From the NCBI GenBank assembly GCA_016935665.1, contig JAFGQN010000203.1, forward strand, positions 113,237-161,489: 48,253 bases of DNA, in the 5' to 3' direction. The notes under the pieces are model-generated. The model saw nothing but the letters and a program-made list of their open reading frames with translations. It had not been told where the DNA came from and did no database searches. The stretch is from Deltaproteobacteria bacterium (GTDB lineage Bacteria; Myxococcota_A; Polyangia; JAAYKL01). Below, piece after piece: positions 18,048 through 26,429 of the stretch. Made by a program: the position numbers and the translations under genes. Positions within the stretch are counted from its first letter, which is position 1, and each line of letters opens with the position of its first letter.

Positions 18048-18551
18048 TCAACTGTGGGTGAGCAGCGCAATGCTCACGTTGAAGAATTTGTCCCCCATAT
18101 GCCCGATGTGAACATCGGTGAGTTCAAACATGACCGATATGGATGTGATATTTTTGGTATGGTACATTGTATAATTGGCGCCAAAGATGACAGCCGGCAG
18201 GGATATGGTCCTGAATTCATGGGCGGTTCCCATAAGCAGTTCCTTGAAGCGACCGGCTATCATGTTCCCGATTTCACAAAGCGCATCAATGGCATCATCG
18301 TCAAGGGCAAAAATTTCTTCTCCCATTAGTTTGCCGGCGAGATGTTTGGCGGTTCTCTCAGACAGATTGAGCGCCATGTTCCCGTTGCGTGTTTCGCCGT
18401 GTAAGCCGACTATGACAGAGATTTCCTTGTTGATGGTATTAAACTTGGATGCGCCGATAGCCTGCAATTCCACTTCTGCCATCTCAAGTCCCTCATTGGT
18501 CCCAGTGATTATGCAATCGAGCAACACGTCATCTATATTCAAACCCTTCAT
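18048..18551 (-). CDS. cheX: CheX-like phosphatase / chemotaxis protein
   Basis: 167 aa. CheX/CheC-family fold with the phosphatase signature E93-x-x-N96 in ALCEIGNMIAGRFK; MALNLSERTAKHLAGKLMGEE upstream is typical of CheX. These proteins dephosphorylate CheY-like receivers. AAAGGAG lies 8 nt before the ATG. It lies 68 bp downstream of a stand-alone receiver gene on the same strand, its probable substrate. No other chemotaxis genes are in the window, so it may serve a non-chemotactic phosphorelay. Confidence 0.85.
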   Translation of the reverse strand: MKGLNIDDVLLDCIITGTNEGLEMAEVELQAIGASKFNTINKEISVIVGLHGETRNGNMALNLSERTAKHLAGKLMGEEIFALDDDAIDALCEIGNMIAGRFKELLMGTAHEFRTISLPAVIFGANYTMYHTKNITSISVMFELTDVHIGHMGDKFFNVSIALLTHS

Positions 18552-18619
18552 TTTTCCGCTCCTTTAACAAATCCTGTCTGACAGCACGCAACACCGATTC
18601 GAAAGTCGCCTGACACCAC

Positions 18620-18988
18620 TCAAGTGCCCAGTACTTTTTCAACGATGTCGATTAGTTCTGATTTTTCGAACGGTTTTATCAGGCTGCCGTTCACGCCCAG
18701 CGTGTTGGCAATTTTAAGATAATTTTCAGCGGGAAGTCGGTAGCCTCCCGACATGGCGATAATCTTCACCGATGGACTGGTTTTCTTCAATTCAGCAATG
18801 GTTTCAATGCCTTCTTTGCGGGGCATAATCAGATCGGTAATCACCAGATCATATTCGCCCTCGTTGTATAGATGCAGACCCCTTTCACCGTCTTCTGCCA
18901 GCGAAACCGCATGCGCCACTCTTTCCAGTGTCTGCTTCAACACATCTCGAATAAAAGGATCATCATCAATTACAAGAATTTTCGCCAT
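18620..18988 (-). CDS. Single-domain response regulator (CheY-like receiver)
   Basis: 122 aa, receiver only. Conserved acidic cluster IDDD (8-10), phospho-acceptor D52 in VITDLIMP, Ser80 in AMSGG and Lys105 in IKPF are all present. No output domain, so it acts by protein-protein contact or as a relay intermediate. Paired with the CheX-like phosphatase downstream. It is the only free-standing receiver in the window and so a candidate partner for the kinases that lack receivers; which kinase feeds it cannot be told from sequence. Confidence 0.92.
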   Translation of the reverse strand: MAKILVIDDDPFIRDVLKQTLERVAHAVSLAEDGERGLHLYNEGEYDLVITDLIMPRKEGIETIAELKKTSPSVKIIAMSGGYRLPAENYLKIANTLGVNGSLIKPFEKSELIDIVEKVLGT

Positions 18989-19150
18989 GGTACGTTTCCC
19001 TATGCGTCTTCGGTTTTCATGTTAATGAAATTGTTATTCATGAATGGTGTTACGGCACAAGATGCTGAAATTAAAGGATGTCAGGATTTTTTTTTGCATC
19101 GATGCCGCGTTGACGGTTTTGGTTTCCTTCGCCTTCGGGACCGCAAAGAA

Positions 19151-19181
19151 TTGCCGTCCACCGCGGTTATTGTGCTATATT
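19151..19181 (+). promoter_or_regulatory. Candidate extended -10 promoter before PilZ gene
   Basis: TATATT at 19176-19181 is preceded by TG-N (19173-19175), an extended -10 signature. A weak TTGCCG -35 lies at 19151-19156 with 19-bp spacing. It would give an approximately 80-nt leader for the PilZ gene. Confidence 0.4.
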
Positions 19182-19266
19182 AGAGCCGGATTCATACAGC
19201 AGGGACGCCTTTTGCAGTACAAAGCAGAAAAATTGACCACCAATCGATCAAACGGAGCATGAATAA

Positions 19267-20025
19267 ATGGCACAGCGGAGTAATTATCAGCAGCTTCTTG
19301 TTCAGGTTTCCAGAGCGCGGGAAGCTCTTGGAAATGCCCTTGGATTAATTCAGGATATTCAGGTTGCCAATCTGGATTTGGAAAAAGTCACCACGTTGCT
19401 GGCCACTTCCGTAAGGTTGCTTTTCGAAGCCCAGGAAAAGCAGCTCAAAGACGCCAAACCTGTGGGAGACGCCATGCAGAATCTGAGAGATATTCTCCAG
19501 ATGATGCAGGAAATCGGTGCAGAAAACACACAGTTACAGGCAGCGATCACGACCATCGCCAGAATACTCGCGCTGTTGTTTCCAGTGTACAAAGAATTGA
19601 GCATTTCAGCAGAGCCGGAAGCGGGAAAAAGGGTATCTGCGGTACCTAAACGTTCATCTGCCGCATCCATCCCCGCCGACGACCGCCGGCTGTCACCGCG
19701 AAAAGAGATAGAGGTGGACATCGGATTGCAATCCGATTCAAATTTTTTTACAGGGTTTTCCACCGATATCTCGTCCGGGGGATTGTTTGTGGCCACATTC
19801 GATGCGCCCCAAATCGGCCATGTCGTCAATTTGAACTTTCATTTACCCGGCGGCCCTGCCATGAGTGTGAACGGCGAAGTGCGATGGGTTCGGGAATACA
19901 ATGAAACCACTCCCGATATTCTTCCCGGCGTCGGTGTTCGATTTCTGCAGTTATCTGCTCAGGATGCCCGGCATATCAATGAGTATATAAAGAACGTGCA
20001 GCCAATGTTCTTTGAAGAATCCTGA
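19267..20025 (+). CDS. PilZ-domain protein, likely c-di-GMP receptor
   Basis: 252 aa. N-terminal about 110 residues are helical and coiled-coil-like without a known family. The C-terminal PilZ domain (about 138-245) carries both c-di-GMP-binding motifs: R141xxxR145 in DRRLSPRK and D167xS169xxG172 in TDISSGG. VGVRFLQL near the end matches the TIGR02266-type PilZ found in Myxococcota and other deltaproteobacteria. GGAG lies 9 nt before the ATG. Predicted cytoplasmic. No diguanylate cyclase is nearby. A helical N-terminus on PilZ suggests a c-di-GMP-controlled interaction with a partner. Confidence 0.88.
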   Translation: MAQRSNYQQLLVQVSRAREALGNALGLIQDIQVANLDLEKVTTLLATSVRLLFEAQEKQLKDAKPVGDAMQNLRDILQMMQEIGAENTQLQAAITTIARILALLFPVYKELSISAEPEAGKRVSAVPKRSSAASIPADDRRLSPRKEIEVDIGLQSDSNFFTGFSTDISSGGLFVATFDAPQIGHVVNLNFHLPGGPAMSVNGEVRWVREYNETTPDILPGVGVRFLQLSAQDARHINEYIKNVQPMFFEES

Positions 20026-20130
20026 AGGAGTATTTTTAATCTGGCTGAAAACTGTTCTTTACCGTAATATACGTCTTTAAACTGAAACCTGAAGTTCAGT
20101 TATGGACGTTGTGAGCGAAGGAGCAGTGCC

Positions 20131-20883
20131 ATGATGAAATGCGCAATTCAAACCACCATCTTCTGGATGGGTACATTTTTCCTTCTCGGCTGTGGGGCAC
20201 CCTCACAGACCCAAACTGAAACTATACCTGTCGCTGTGCCACCGTCCGCAGATGTACCGGAAGTCACACAGCGTGATCCGGAGCCCCAGTCCGCCGACAC
20301 TGATATTGAGGAAACCAAAGAAGTTAAAGTGGATTTGACAGCACAGTTGCGTGCCCATTATCAGGAGATGGCACTGCCCGACGATGTGATTTCGGTGTTG
20401 GCAGAAGCCCGGGTGGAATTTGTCATCCCCGATCTCTTTGAAAAAGCGGCCGCAGTGAAAAACGATTTTTGGCAATATGACTATGGATTGGTCGCCAGAT
20501 CTGGAAAAGTGGAAGTCCGGTTCAAAGTACTTCCCGGCGAAAATACCGGCACCACCATGAGCGGCAACAAGGTGAACGCTGCCAACGAACTGATAAATGT
20601 GATCATTCGGCTCAATGGCGCGGAGCTTGTGGCCGACATTCAGGAACACCCAAAATCCGAAGCATCGTCGCGATTTAATGCGTCCTCATACACCACTGGC
20701 ACATTTCAGCCCGTCCCCGGGTTCTCCAGCAAGCAAATCGCGTCGGCGGGGCTTATTTACAAAGAAGGATACGGACGCGTCATCGTTGTGACCCTGATGG
20801 ATTCGATGGAAGACGACGAAGCGCGAACAGAATGGATTACCGGCGCCAACGCACTTCGTTTTGTTGAAGAACCTGTGGAATAG
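20131..20883 (+). CDS. Putative lipoprotein of unknown function
   Basis: 250 aa. GAAGGAG lies about 8 nt before the ATG. A hydrophobic signal ends in FFLLGC-GAP, giving lipidated Cys22. A low-complexity Thr/Pro/Glu-rich tether spans about 25-70, followed by a globular region of about 180 residues with no recognised family (LRAHYQEMALPDDVISVL ... TEWITGANALRFV). It lies 105 bp downstream of the PilZ gene on the same strand and ends 47 bp from the convergent DUF6178 gene. Confidence 0.75.
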   Translation: MMKCAIQTTIFWMGTFFLLGCGAPSQTQTETIPVAVPPSADVPEVTQRDPEPQSADTDIEETKEVKVDLTAQLRAHYQEMALPDDVISVLAEARVEFVIPDLFEKAAAVKNDFWQYDYGLVARSGKVEVRFKVLPGENTGTTMSGNKVNAANELINVIIRLNGAELVADIQEHPKSEASSRFNASSYTTGTFQPVPGFSSKQIASAGLIYKEGYGRVIVVTLMDSMEDDEARTEWITGANALRFVEEPVE

Positions 20884-20930
20884 CCCGGCGCATTGATCAC
20901 ATTTTTCCATTTCATTGAACAAATGATTGT

Positions 20931-22271
20931 TCACATTGATAAAAGCTGCCTAGCGCTGTCATAAAATGAGTACACGCCTGAGTCGAACGCGCGATATGGG
21001 AACGAACGGTTGGTATCAGAGCCGTTTAATTGCTTCCAGCCCAGCAGAAACAGTTTTTCCATGGAAATATCTTGAATGGCATCCTTTATGGCATCCATCG
21101 CAAACGATTTTCCCTGCTGCGTCAACGCAAACTCCAGTCCCAGCGCACAGGTCGCCGTGACCGCGGATGATGCATCCACGTTGCGCATTTGTTTATTTTG
21201 CAGCGAACACCCAGCGGCAACCAGATTGCCCAGATACATGAGTTCACTCATGCGCCTCTGATATAACGAGGCGGAGACAAGCTGTAGTTTTTGCAGCGCC
21301 AGCAGCAGCATTGTCTGGTTGTCTGCGACGTCTCCCCAAAGGTGTCCGGCAACAGAGGCAGATGGCGTTTTGTCATTACTGGAGTCATTCAACAACTCAA
21401 GCACCTCTGATATCAGTTCGGAGGATTCGCTATTCTGCTCATTATCCGGATGCCGATATGTGCGAAAATAGGCGAGGGTGATGGCGTCTCGACTATCGGG
21501 ATTCAGCAACTCCTCGACAGACATCCGATTGGCCAGCCCCAGAAAACTGCGTGCATCCAAGCTGCTCACATATCCCTGTTTTCCACGCCTTGAATCGCGC
21601 TTGTCTTCAACGGATTCTCCCATTGATTCAATTTCCGACAGCACCGAATACAATCCTTCATCTTCGGCTTCCTGGCTGCCGAGCTGCGCCAGTGAATTCA
21701 GAATACGGCAAAGCATCTCATGATTGGACTTGTCCATGTCGACGAGAATTGTCAGCAGGGTGTCCCATGTTTCAGGGTTGCGGGATATTATTTGGTATTC
21801 AAATAATTCCTCATACAGACAGCTTTCCAGTAGTGTATCCACCTGATGCGCTTCATCATCCCCGGGTTCAAAAAAACGATTCAGTTCTTCACTGGATAGA
21901 ACGAACAGCTGTGAAGACAGTGCAAACATCAGCAGCTCCTCGTCCATCTCACTCACTTTTTCCTGCGCGATGTCTTCTCCTGCTTCCAGCAGAATTTCCA
22001 GCCAGGTCACAAAGCGGTTGCTGTCGAACTGTTCCTTTTCACCCGGCGCTGCATTTTTCCACAAGTCGGCGTCAAACAACGATTCCAATTGCGAAGGCGT
22101 GGCCATGGCAACCAGCTCTCCACAATCTTCGAGGCCGATTTTCTGAATAATATCATGAAAATATGGAACCGGAAGCGCTTGTACACGCTGGACCAGTCTG
22201 GGGAGATTCAACATTTCATTGAGCAGTTGACGACGAACAAATCCCAGAGGTGCTTTTTTCATGGGAGGCAT
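20931..22271 (-). CDS. DUF6178-family protein
   Basis: 446 aa, acidic, largely helical, cytoplasmic (no signal or membrane segment). The N-terminal LPRLVQRVQALPVPYFHDIIQKIGLEDCGELVAM and the following roughly 50-residue helical units (ATPSQLESLFDADLW) match my recollection of DUF6178, a deltaproteobacterial family of unknown function. It follows lepA on the same strand with a 45-bp gap, so the two may be co-transcribed. No good ribosome site before the ATG at 22271; an in-frame ATG at 22262 is equally possible. Confidence 0.65.
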   Translation of the reverse strand: MPPMKKAPLGFVRRQLLNEMLNLPRLVQRVQALPVPYFHDIIQKIGLEDCGELVAMATPSQLESLFDADLWKNAAPGEKEQFDSNRFVTWLEILLEAGEDIAQEKVSEMDEELLMFALSSQLFVLSSEELNRFFEPGDDEAHQVDTLLESCLYEELFEYQIISRNPETWDTLLTILVDMDKSNHEMLCRILNSLAQLGSQEAEDEGLYSVLSEIESMGESVEDKRDSRRGKQGYVSSLDARSFLGLANRMSVEELLNPDSRDAITLAYFRTYRHPDNEQNSESSELISEVLELLNDSSNDKTPSASVAGHLWGDVADNQTMLLLALQKLQLVSASLYQRRMSELMYLGNLVAAGCSLQNKQMRNVDASSAVTATCALGLEFALTQQGKSFAMDAIKDAIQDISMEKLFLLGWKQLNGSDTNRSFPYRAFDSGVYSFYDSARQLLSM

Positions 22272-22316
22272 TATAGCAGATCAGAATATAGTGAAAAGAT
22301 AAAACATAATCTGTAA

Positions 22317-24122
22317 TCAGCGGTCTTCAATTTTCAGCAGAGAGAGAAACGCTTCCTGAGGGATTTCAACTTTGCCAACGGCTTTCATTCGCTTTTTGCC
22401 CTCTTTTTGTTTCTCGAGCAGTTTGCGTTTACGGGTAATATCACCACCATAACATTTAGCCGTCACGTTTTTGCGCAATGCCTTTACGTTGGTACGTGAA
22501 ATGACTCGACTGCCGATGGCAGCCTGCACAGCCACCTGATATTGCTGTCGGGGGATCAGTTCTTTGAGTTTGCGGGTGAGTTCAAGCCCAATATGATAGG
22601 CGTTATCCCGGTGAACGATGGCGAAAAGAGCATCCACTGGTTCTCCGTTTACCAGAATATCGAGACGCACAAGGTCATTGGGCCGATGTCCGATGATCTC
22701 GTAATCCATCGATGCATATCCTTTGGAAACGGATTTCAGTTTATCAAAAAAGTCAAACAGCACTTCGGCCATAGGGAGCAGGTACATCAGAATAATTCGC
22801 CCAGGTCCGGCATATTCCAGACTCTGCTGTTCACCACGACGTTCCTGACACAACTTCATGACAGGTCCCACATGCTCCTGCGGGACGTGAATGGCGGCTT
22901 TTATGTATGGCTCTTCTATTTTTGCAATGTCCCCGGACGGCGGCAGATGCGCAGGATTATCGATTTCAATCAAATGCCCGTCTTTGTGGGTGACCTTGTA
23001 TACCACCGTGGGCGCGGTGGTCACAATATCCAAATCGTATTCCCGCTCCAGGCGTTCCTGAATAATTTCCATGTGCAGCAACCCCAAAAATCCGCAGCGA
23101 AATCCAAAGCCGAGCGCTTCTGACGTTTCCGGTTCAAACACAAATGATGAGTCATTCATGATCAGCTTGTCCATGGAATCGCGCAATTCATCGTATTGCC
23201 CCGGATCGGTTGGAAATACGCCACAGAACACCATCGGCTTACTTTCCCTGAATCCCGCAAGTGGTTTGGTCACAGGTCTATCAGCTGCGGTAATCGTGTC
23301 ACCCACTTTCGTCTCATGAACCGATTTAATAGTACAGATGACATAACCCACATCGCCGCTGGAGAGCACATCCAGTTTCACCGGTTCCGGACTGAATGCA
23401 CCCACTTCAGATACTTCATAGCGTTTCTGCGTGGCCATGAAATCCACCTTCATGCCTTTGCGCAGTTGTCCGCTAAACATTCTCACCAAAACAACGGCGC
23501 CGCGATATGTGTCGTACCAGGAATCGAAAATCAGCGCCCGAACGTGATCTTCGTCTTCATGCGCGGATGGGGCCGGGATGCGTTTTACAATTGCTTCCAG
23601 GACCGCCTCAACCCCTTCGCCGGTTTTGGCGGAAATCATTAAAGCCTCTTCGGTATCCAGCCCCAGGACTTCTTCAATCTGCTGTAACGCGCTCTCCACA
23701 TCAGCGCCCTGTACATCGATTTTGTTTAGCACTGGAATTATTTCCAGGTTTGAATTAATTGCCAGATACGCATTGGCCAGCGTCTGTGCCTGAACGCCCT
23801 GTGTGGCATCCACTAAAAGTACCGCGCCTTCACATGCTTCCAGCGCCCGCTCCACTTCGTAATTGAAATCCACGTGCCCGGGGGTATCAATCAGGTTGAG
23901 CGTATAGGTTTCACCATTCGCAGCCTTGTAAGGGAGCCTGGCAGTCTGCGCCTTAATGGTAATCCCGCGCTCCCTCTCCAAATCCATCTTATCGAGATAC
24001 TGATCTTTTCGGGTTCGATCATTTACGGCGCCGGTTTGTTCAAGAATCCGGTCTGCCAGAGTGGACTTCCCGTGATCAATATGCGCGATAATGCAGAAAT
24101 TCCTGGTGTTTGATAAACTCAA
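22317..24122 (-). CDS. lepA: Elongation factor 4 (back-translocating GTPase LepA)
   Basis: 601 aa, full length for LepA. Ribosome-associated GTPase acting in translation fidelity or 30S maturation. G1 AHIDHGKST at 13-21, switch [13 protein letters not shown]3 DTPGHVDF at 79-86 with His83, and NKID for G4. EF-G-like domains follow, and the LepA-specific C-terminal domain carries [35 protein letters not shown]. The start is TTG at 24122: GGAGG is 9 nt upstream and an in-frame TAG immediately precedes it. The leader holds three consecutive hairpins (24144-24202). Confidence 0.98.
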   Translation of the reverse strand: MSLSNTRNFCIIAHIDHGKSTLADRILEQTGAVNDRTRKDQYLDKMDLERERGITIKAQTARLPYKAANGETYTLNLIDTPGHVDFNYEVERALEACEGAVLLVDATQGVQAQTLANAYLAINSNLEIIPVLNKIDVQGADVESALQQIEEVLGLDTEEALMISAKTGEGVEAVLEAIVKRIPAPSAHEDEDHVRALIFDSWYDTYRGAVVLVRMFSGQLRKGMKVDFMATQKRYEVSEVGAFSPEPVKLDVLSSGDVGYVICTIKSVHETKVGDTITAADRPVTKPLAGFRESKPMVFCGVFPTDPGQYDELRDSMDKLIMNDSSFVFEPETSEALGFGFRCGFLGLLHMEIIQERLEREYDLDIVTTAPTVVYKVTHKDGHLIEIDNPAHLPPSGDIAKIEEPYIKAAIHVPQEHVGPVMKLCQERRGEQQSLEYAGPGRIILMYLLPMAEVLFDFFDKLKSVSKGYASMDYEIIGHRPNDLVRLDILVNGEPVDALFAIVHRDNAYHIGLELTRKLKELIPRQQYQVAVQAAIGSRVISRTNVKALRKNVTAKCYGGDITRKRKLLEKQKEGKKRMKAVGKVEIPQEAFLSLLKIEDR

Positions 24123-24143
24123 CTATGATAACCTCCAAATAAA

Positions 24144-24202
24144 GTCGCTCTGGAGCGACGCGGCGACAAAGCCGCAGCGATTTTATTCATGGCCGCATGA
24201 AT
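24144..24202. repeat. Three consecutive perfect hairpins in lepA leader / divergent promoter region
   Basis: GTCGCTC-TG-GAGCGAC (24144-24159), GCGGC-GACAAA-GCCGC (24160-24175) and ATTCATG-GCCG-CATGAAT (24185-24202) lie almost back to back in the 136-bp gap between lepA and the HExxH lipoprotein gene. No long T-tract follows on either strand. They could be a mobile palindromic element or folded leader structure; all stems are perfect. Confidence 0.6.
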
Positions 24203-24258
24203 GTAAATTAATTAGTTTATGATTGTACTTATAAATGAGTCTTTGACAGCATAATTGA

Positions 24259-25449
24259 ATGATTAAAATCGAGTCGATGAAAATGCAACACCTGAAACAC
24301 CGCGTCTTTTCCCTAATTGCCATATTTTCTTTGTTGTCCTGCGGGGAAGATTCGTACGATATTGAGATGCTTGCCTACGATTTCGAAGCCGATGAAATCG
24401 TGACTAAAGTAAATACCGTCAAAACACTCGACGATTTAGGCAAACTGGAAGGGCGCGCAACACGTTTGCGCGGAGGGCTTTCCATTGAGCTCGACCAGAT
24501 TTCGGGCATGGTGCGCTGGAATCGCGTCGGCACTCCTGTTGCATTTAATGCCCTCGAGATAGATAATGTCTACCATCCAACGGATTACAATTCGTTGGCG
24601 ATGGTTTCCGTTTATTACAACATCGAAGCGATAATGTTGTATATGGAAGCACTGGGTATGCCCAAAGGAAAACTGGGAAGAATCGACACGTATTATTGGG
24701 CCGATGTAACTGACATTTACAGTTCAGGGATGGGGACTGTAGTAAAGGAGAAGAGCACCAATAACGCGTTTTACCTATCTCTATCGCAACGCGATAGGGG
24801 TTTTTATATTTTACCGTTTGACTTGTCGCCAAAGCTTCTTTCCCAGGTCGATCGCGTGCCGTTATCCATGAATCCCGGGGTAATCGCCCATGAATATTCC
24901 CATGCTGTCTTTCAGGAACTGGTTCTGGATTCGCTGCCAAAGGGTGGAGTGGAATTGGCCATTACACCATATAACTATCTGTGGGCATTAAATGAAGGAA
25001 TTGCCGATATATTTGCCGTCGCATCAACTGGAGACACTGATTTTATCACTGCATCAATAAGTGATCCCACGGCCCGTCGCGACGCATTGGATGTGGTGGA
25101 ATATAAATTCTCATACGATTCAAACATTCGAAACAAAGGAACCTATTTCGACGATCCCTATGAAATTGGTCAGTTTTTCTCCGCGACGATTTACGAAATA
25201 GCACGTCGATTTCAGGGGCTTGCCCCCAATGGGCTGACCAAGGCCGATGCACCGGCACGTCGGGAGGTGGCTCGTATCACCTACAAGGCACTCTCCGCGC
25301 TTCCGAAGTTCGGTATCCATAACTTTCGACCGGCGGATTTCTTTACTGTTTTTGTATCGCATGTCGGTCCTGGTAGACATGAAACGGTTTGTCAGGTATT
25401 GTCCGAGAGATTTCAGATTCATTATACTGAAGTGGAAGGTTGCCTGTGA
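24259..25449 (+). CDS. Lipoprotein metalloprotease-like (HExxH gluzincin type)
   Basis: 396 aa from the first ATG; in-frame ATGs at 24277 and 24283 are plausible alternatives. The signal ends in FSLLSC-GED (lipobox, Cys28). Zinc motif H211-E-Y-S-H215 in VIAHEYSHAVFQELV, followed by N-E246-GIAD at about 245-249, like the NExxxD third-ligand motif of thermolysin-type (M4) peptidases though further downstream. The rest is not obviously M4. Probable surface or periplasmic peptidase. TTGACA at 24243-24248 with TAAAAT 15 bp later is a possible promoter that would favour the 24277 start. The downstream barrel gene overlaps its stop by 4 nt, so they are translated as a unit. Confidence 0.75.
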   Translation: MIKIESMKMQHLKHRVFSLIAIFSLLSCGEDSYDIEMLAYDFEADEIVTKVNTVKTLDDLGKLEGRATRLRGGLSIELDQISGMVRWNRVGTPVAFNALEIDNVYHPTDYNSLAMVSVYYNIEAIMLYMEALGMPKGKLGRIDTYYWADVTDIYSSGMGTVVKEKSTNNAFYLSLSQRDRGFYILPFDLSPKLLSQVDRVPLSMNPGVIAHEYSHAVFQELVLDSLPKGGVELAITPYNYLWALNEGIADIFAVASTGDTDFITASISDPTARRDALDVVEYKFSYDSNIRNKGTYFDDPYEIGQFFSATIYEIARRFQGLAPNGLTKADAPARREVARITYKALSALPKFGIHNFRPADFFTVFVSHVGPGRHETVCQVLSERFQIHYTEVEGCL

Positions 25450-26171
25450 GAATAACTGCTGTTTCGCTTATTACACGTGTAAAACGGTTGCGTTCGTTTT
25501 ACTGCATAGTTGCTGTTCTGCTGTGTTATCTGTCGCCACATCGGCTTGGCGCTCAGGAGCCAGAAGCCAGGGAGGCTATCCGCATAAACAAAATCGATGA
25601 AAAAAATGACAGTAAACCGATACCGTTTGGATTCGCTGTGGCCCCATCGTTTCTCGTTGGGGGCGGATTGCACGAAAAAGCCGATGTTCGCAATAAATTC
25701 AACACGGGTGCAGCGGTAGGAGGCGGTGTCGATTTTCGATTTTTTGAAATCCGCCATTTACGTCTGGGACTGAACCTCAATTTTCTGCACTTCACATATG
25801 TTAATGATAAAGGGAACGGTACCATTGACGTCACGTCTAAAATCAATCGGCTGGCGTCGCTGGCGGTGGTGGAATTCTACCATAAGCTGTTTTTTGTGAA
25901 TGGACAGGTGGGGGCGGGGTTTATGATTATCGACAGAGATGCGACTTTTGTTCACATAGGCAACAGCGAGATAACCGAATCCAACACTGTCGGAATTGAT
26001 ACGGGATTTTCCAGTGGGCTGGAAGTGGGCATGGAATTTAAACTTGATATGTTGCCGCGAAAAAATGCCATCCGAGTGTTCGTTCATTCCGATTGGATGC
26101 GTCGAGATGAGCGCGATGATATTGTCATTCTCGCAGGCGTCAGCTTTCAGGCGTATTCAACATTTAAATAA
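25446..26171 (+). CDS. Outer-membrane beta-barrel-like protein
   Basis: 241 aa from GTG 25446, chosen because GGAAGG lies 6 nt upstream and the GTGA overlap with the preceding stop is typical of coupling. Signal peptide with hydrophobic core SFYCIVAVLLCYL and cleavage after RLGA. The mature part is built of alternating-hydrophobic strands (FGFAVAPSFLVGGG, AAVGGGVDFRFFEI, LRLGLNLNFLHFTYV, VNGQVGAGFMIID, GFSSGLEVGMEFKLD, DDIVILAGVSFQAY), consistent with an 8-12-strand barrel; it does not end in a canonical terminal Phe (last residues FQAYSTFK). Partner of the upstream lipoprotein peptidase by gene order. Confidence 0.7.
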   Translation: MRITAVSLITRVKRLRSFYCIVAVLLCYLSPHRLGAQEPEAREAIRINKIDEKNDSKPIPFGFAVAPSFLVGGGLHEKADVRNKFNTGAAVGGGVDFRFFEIRHLRLGLNLNFLHFTYVNDKGNGTIDVTSKINRLASLAVVEFYHKLFFVNGQVGAGFMIIDRDATFVHIGNSEITESNTVGIDTGFSSGLEVGMEFKLDMLPRKNAIRVFVHSDWMRRDERDDIVILAGVSFQAYSTFK

Positions 26172-26429
26172 TTTCAAATAATTAGGATAGTATGCATCAA
26201 CTGAAGCATGAATATGTGGTTGAGACTTTTTAGTTGACATAATATATCTTCTGCGACACAGGAAATATACGTCGCCGTTACCGCATGGAGCCCATTTTTT
26301 CAAAAAACAAGTGTTCCTGCAGCCCCATTATTTGTTTTGTGCAACACTTTCATGCCTGTACCACTCTTGACGTTTTTTTGACTTTTACAAAGACCTGTCT
26401 GTATTTTGACTTGGTGACAGGAGAAGAAA

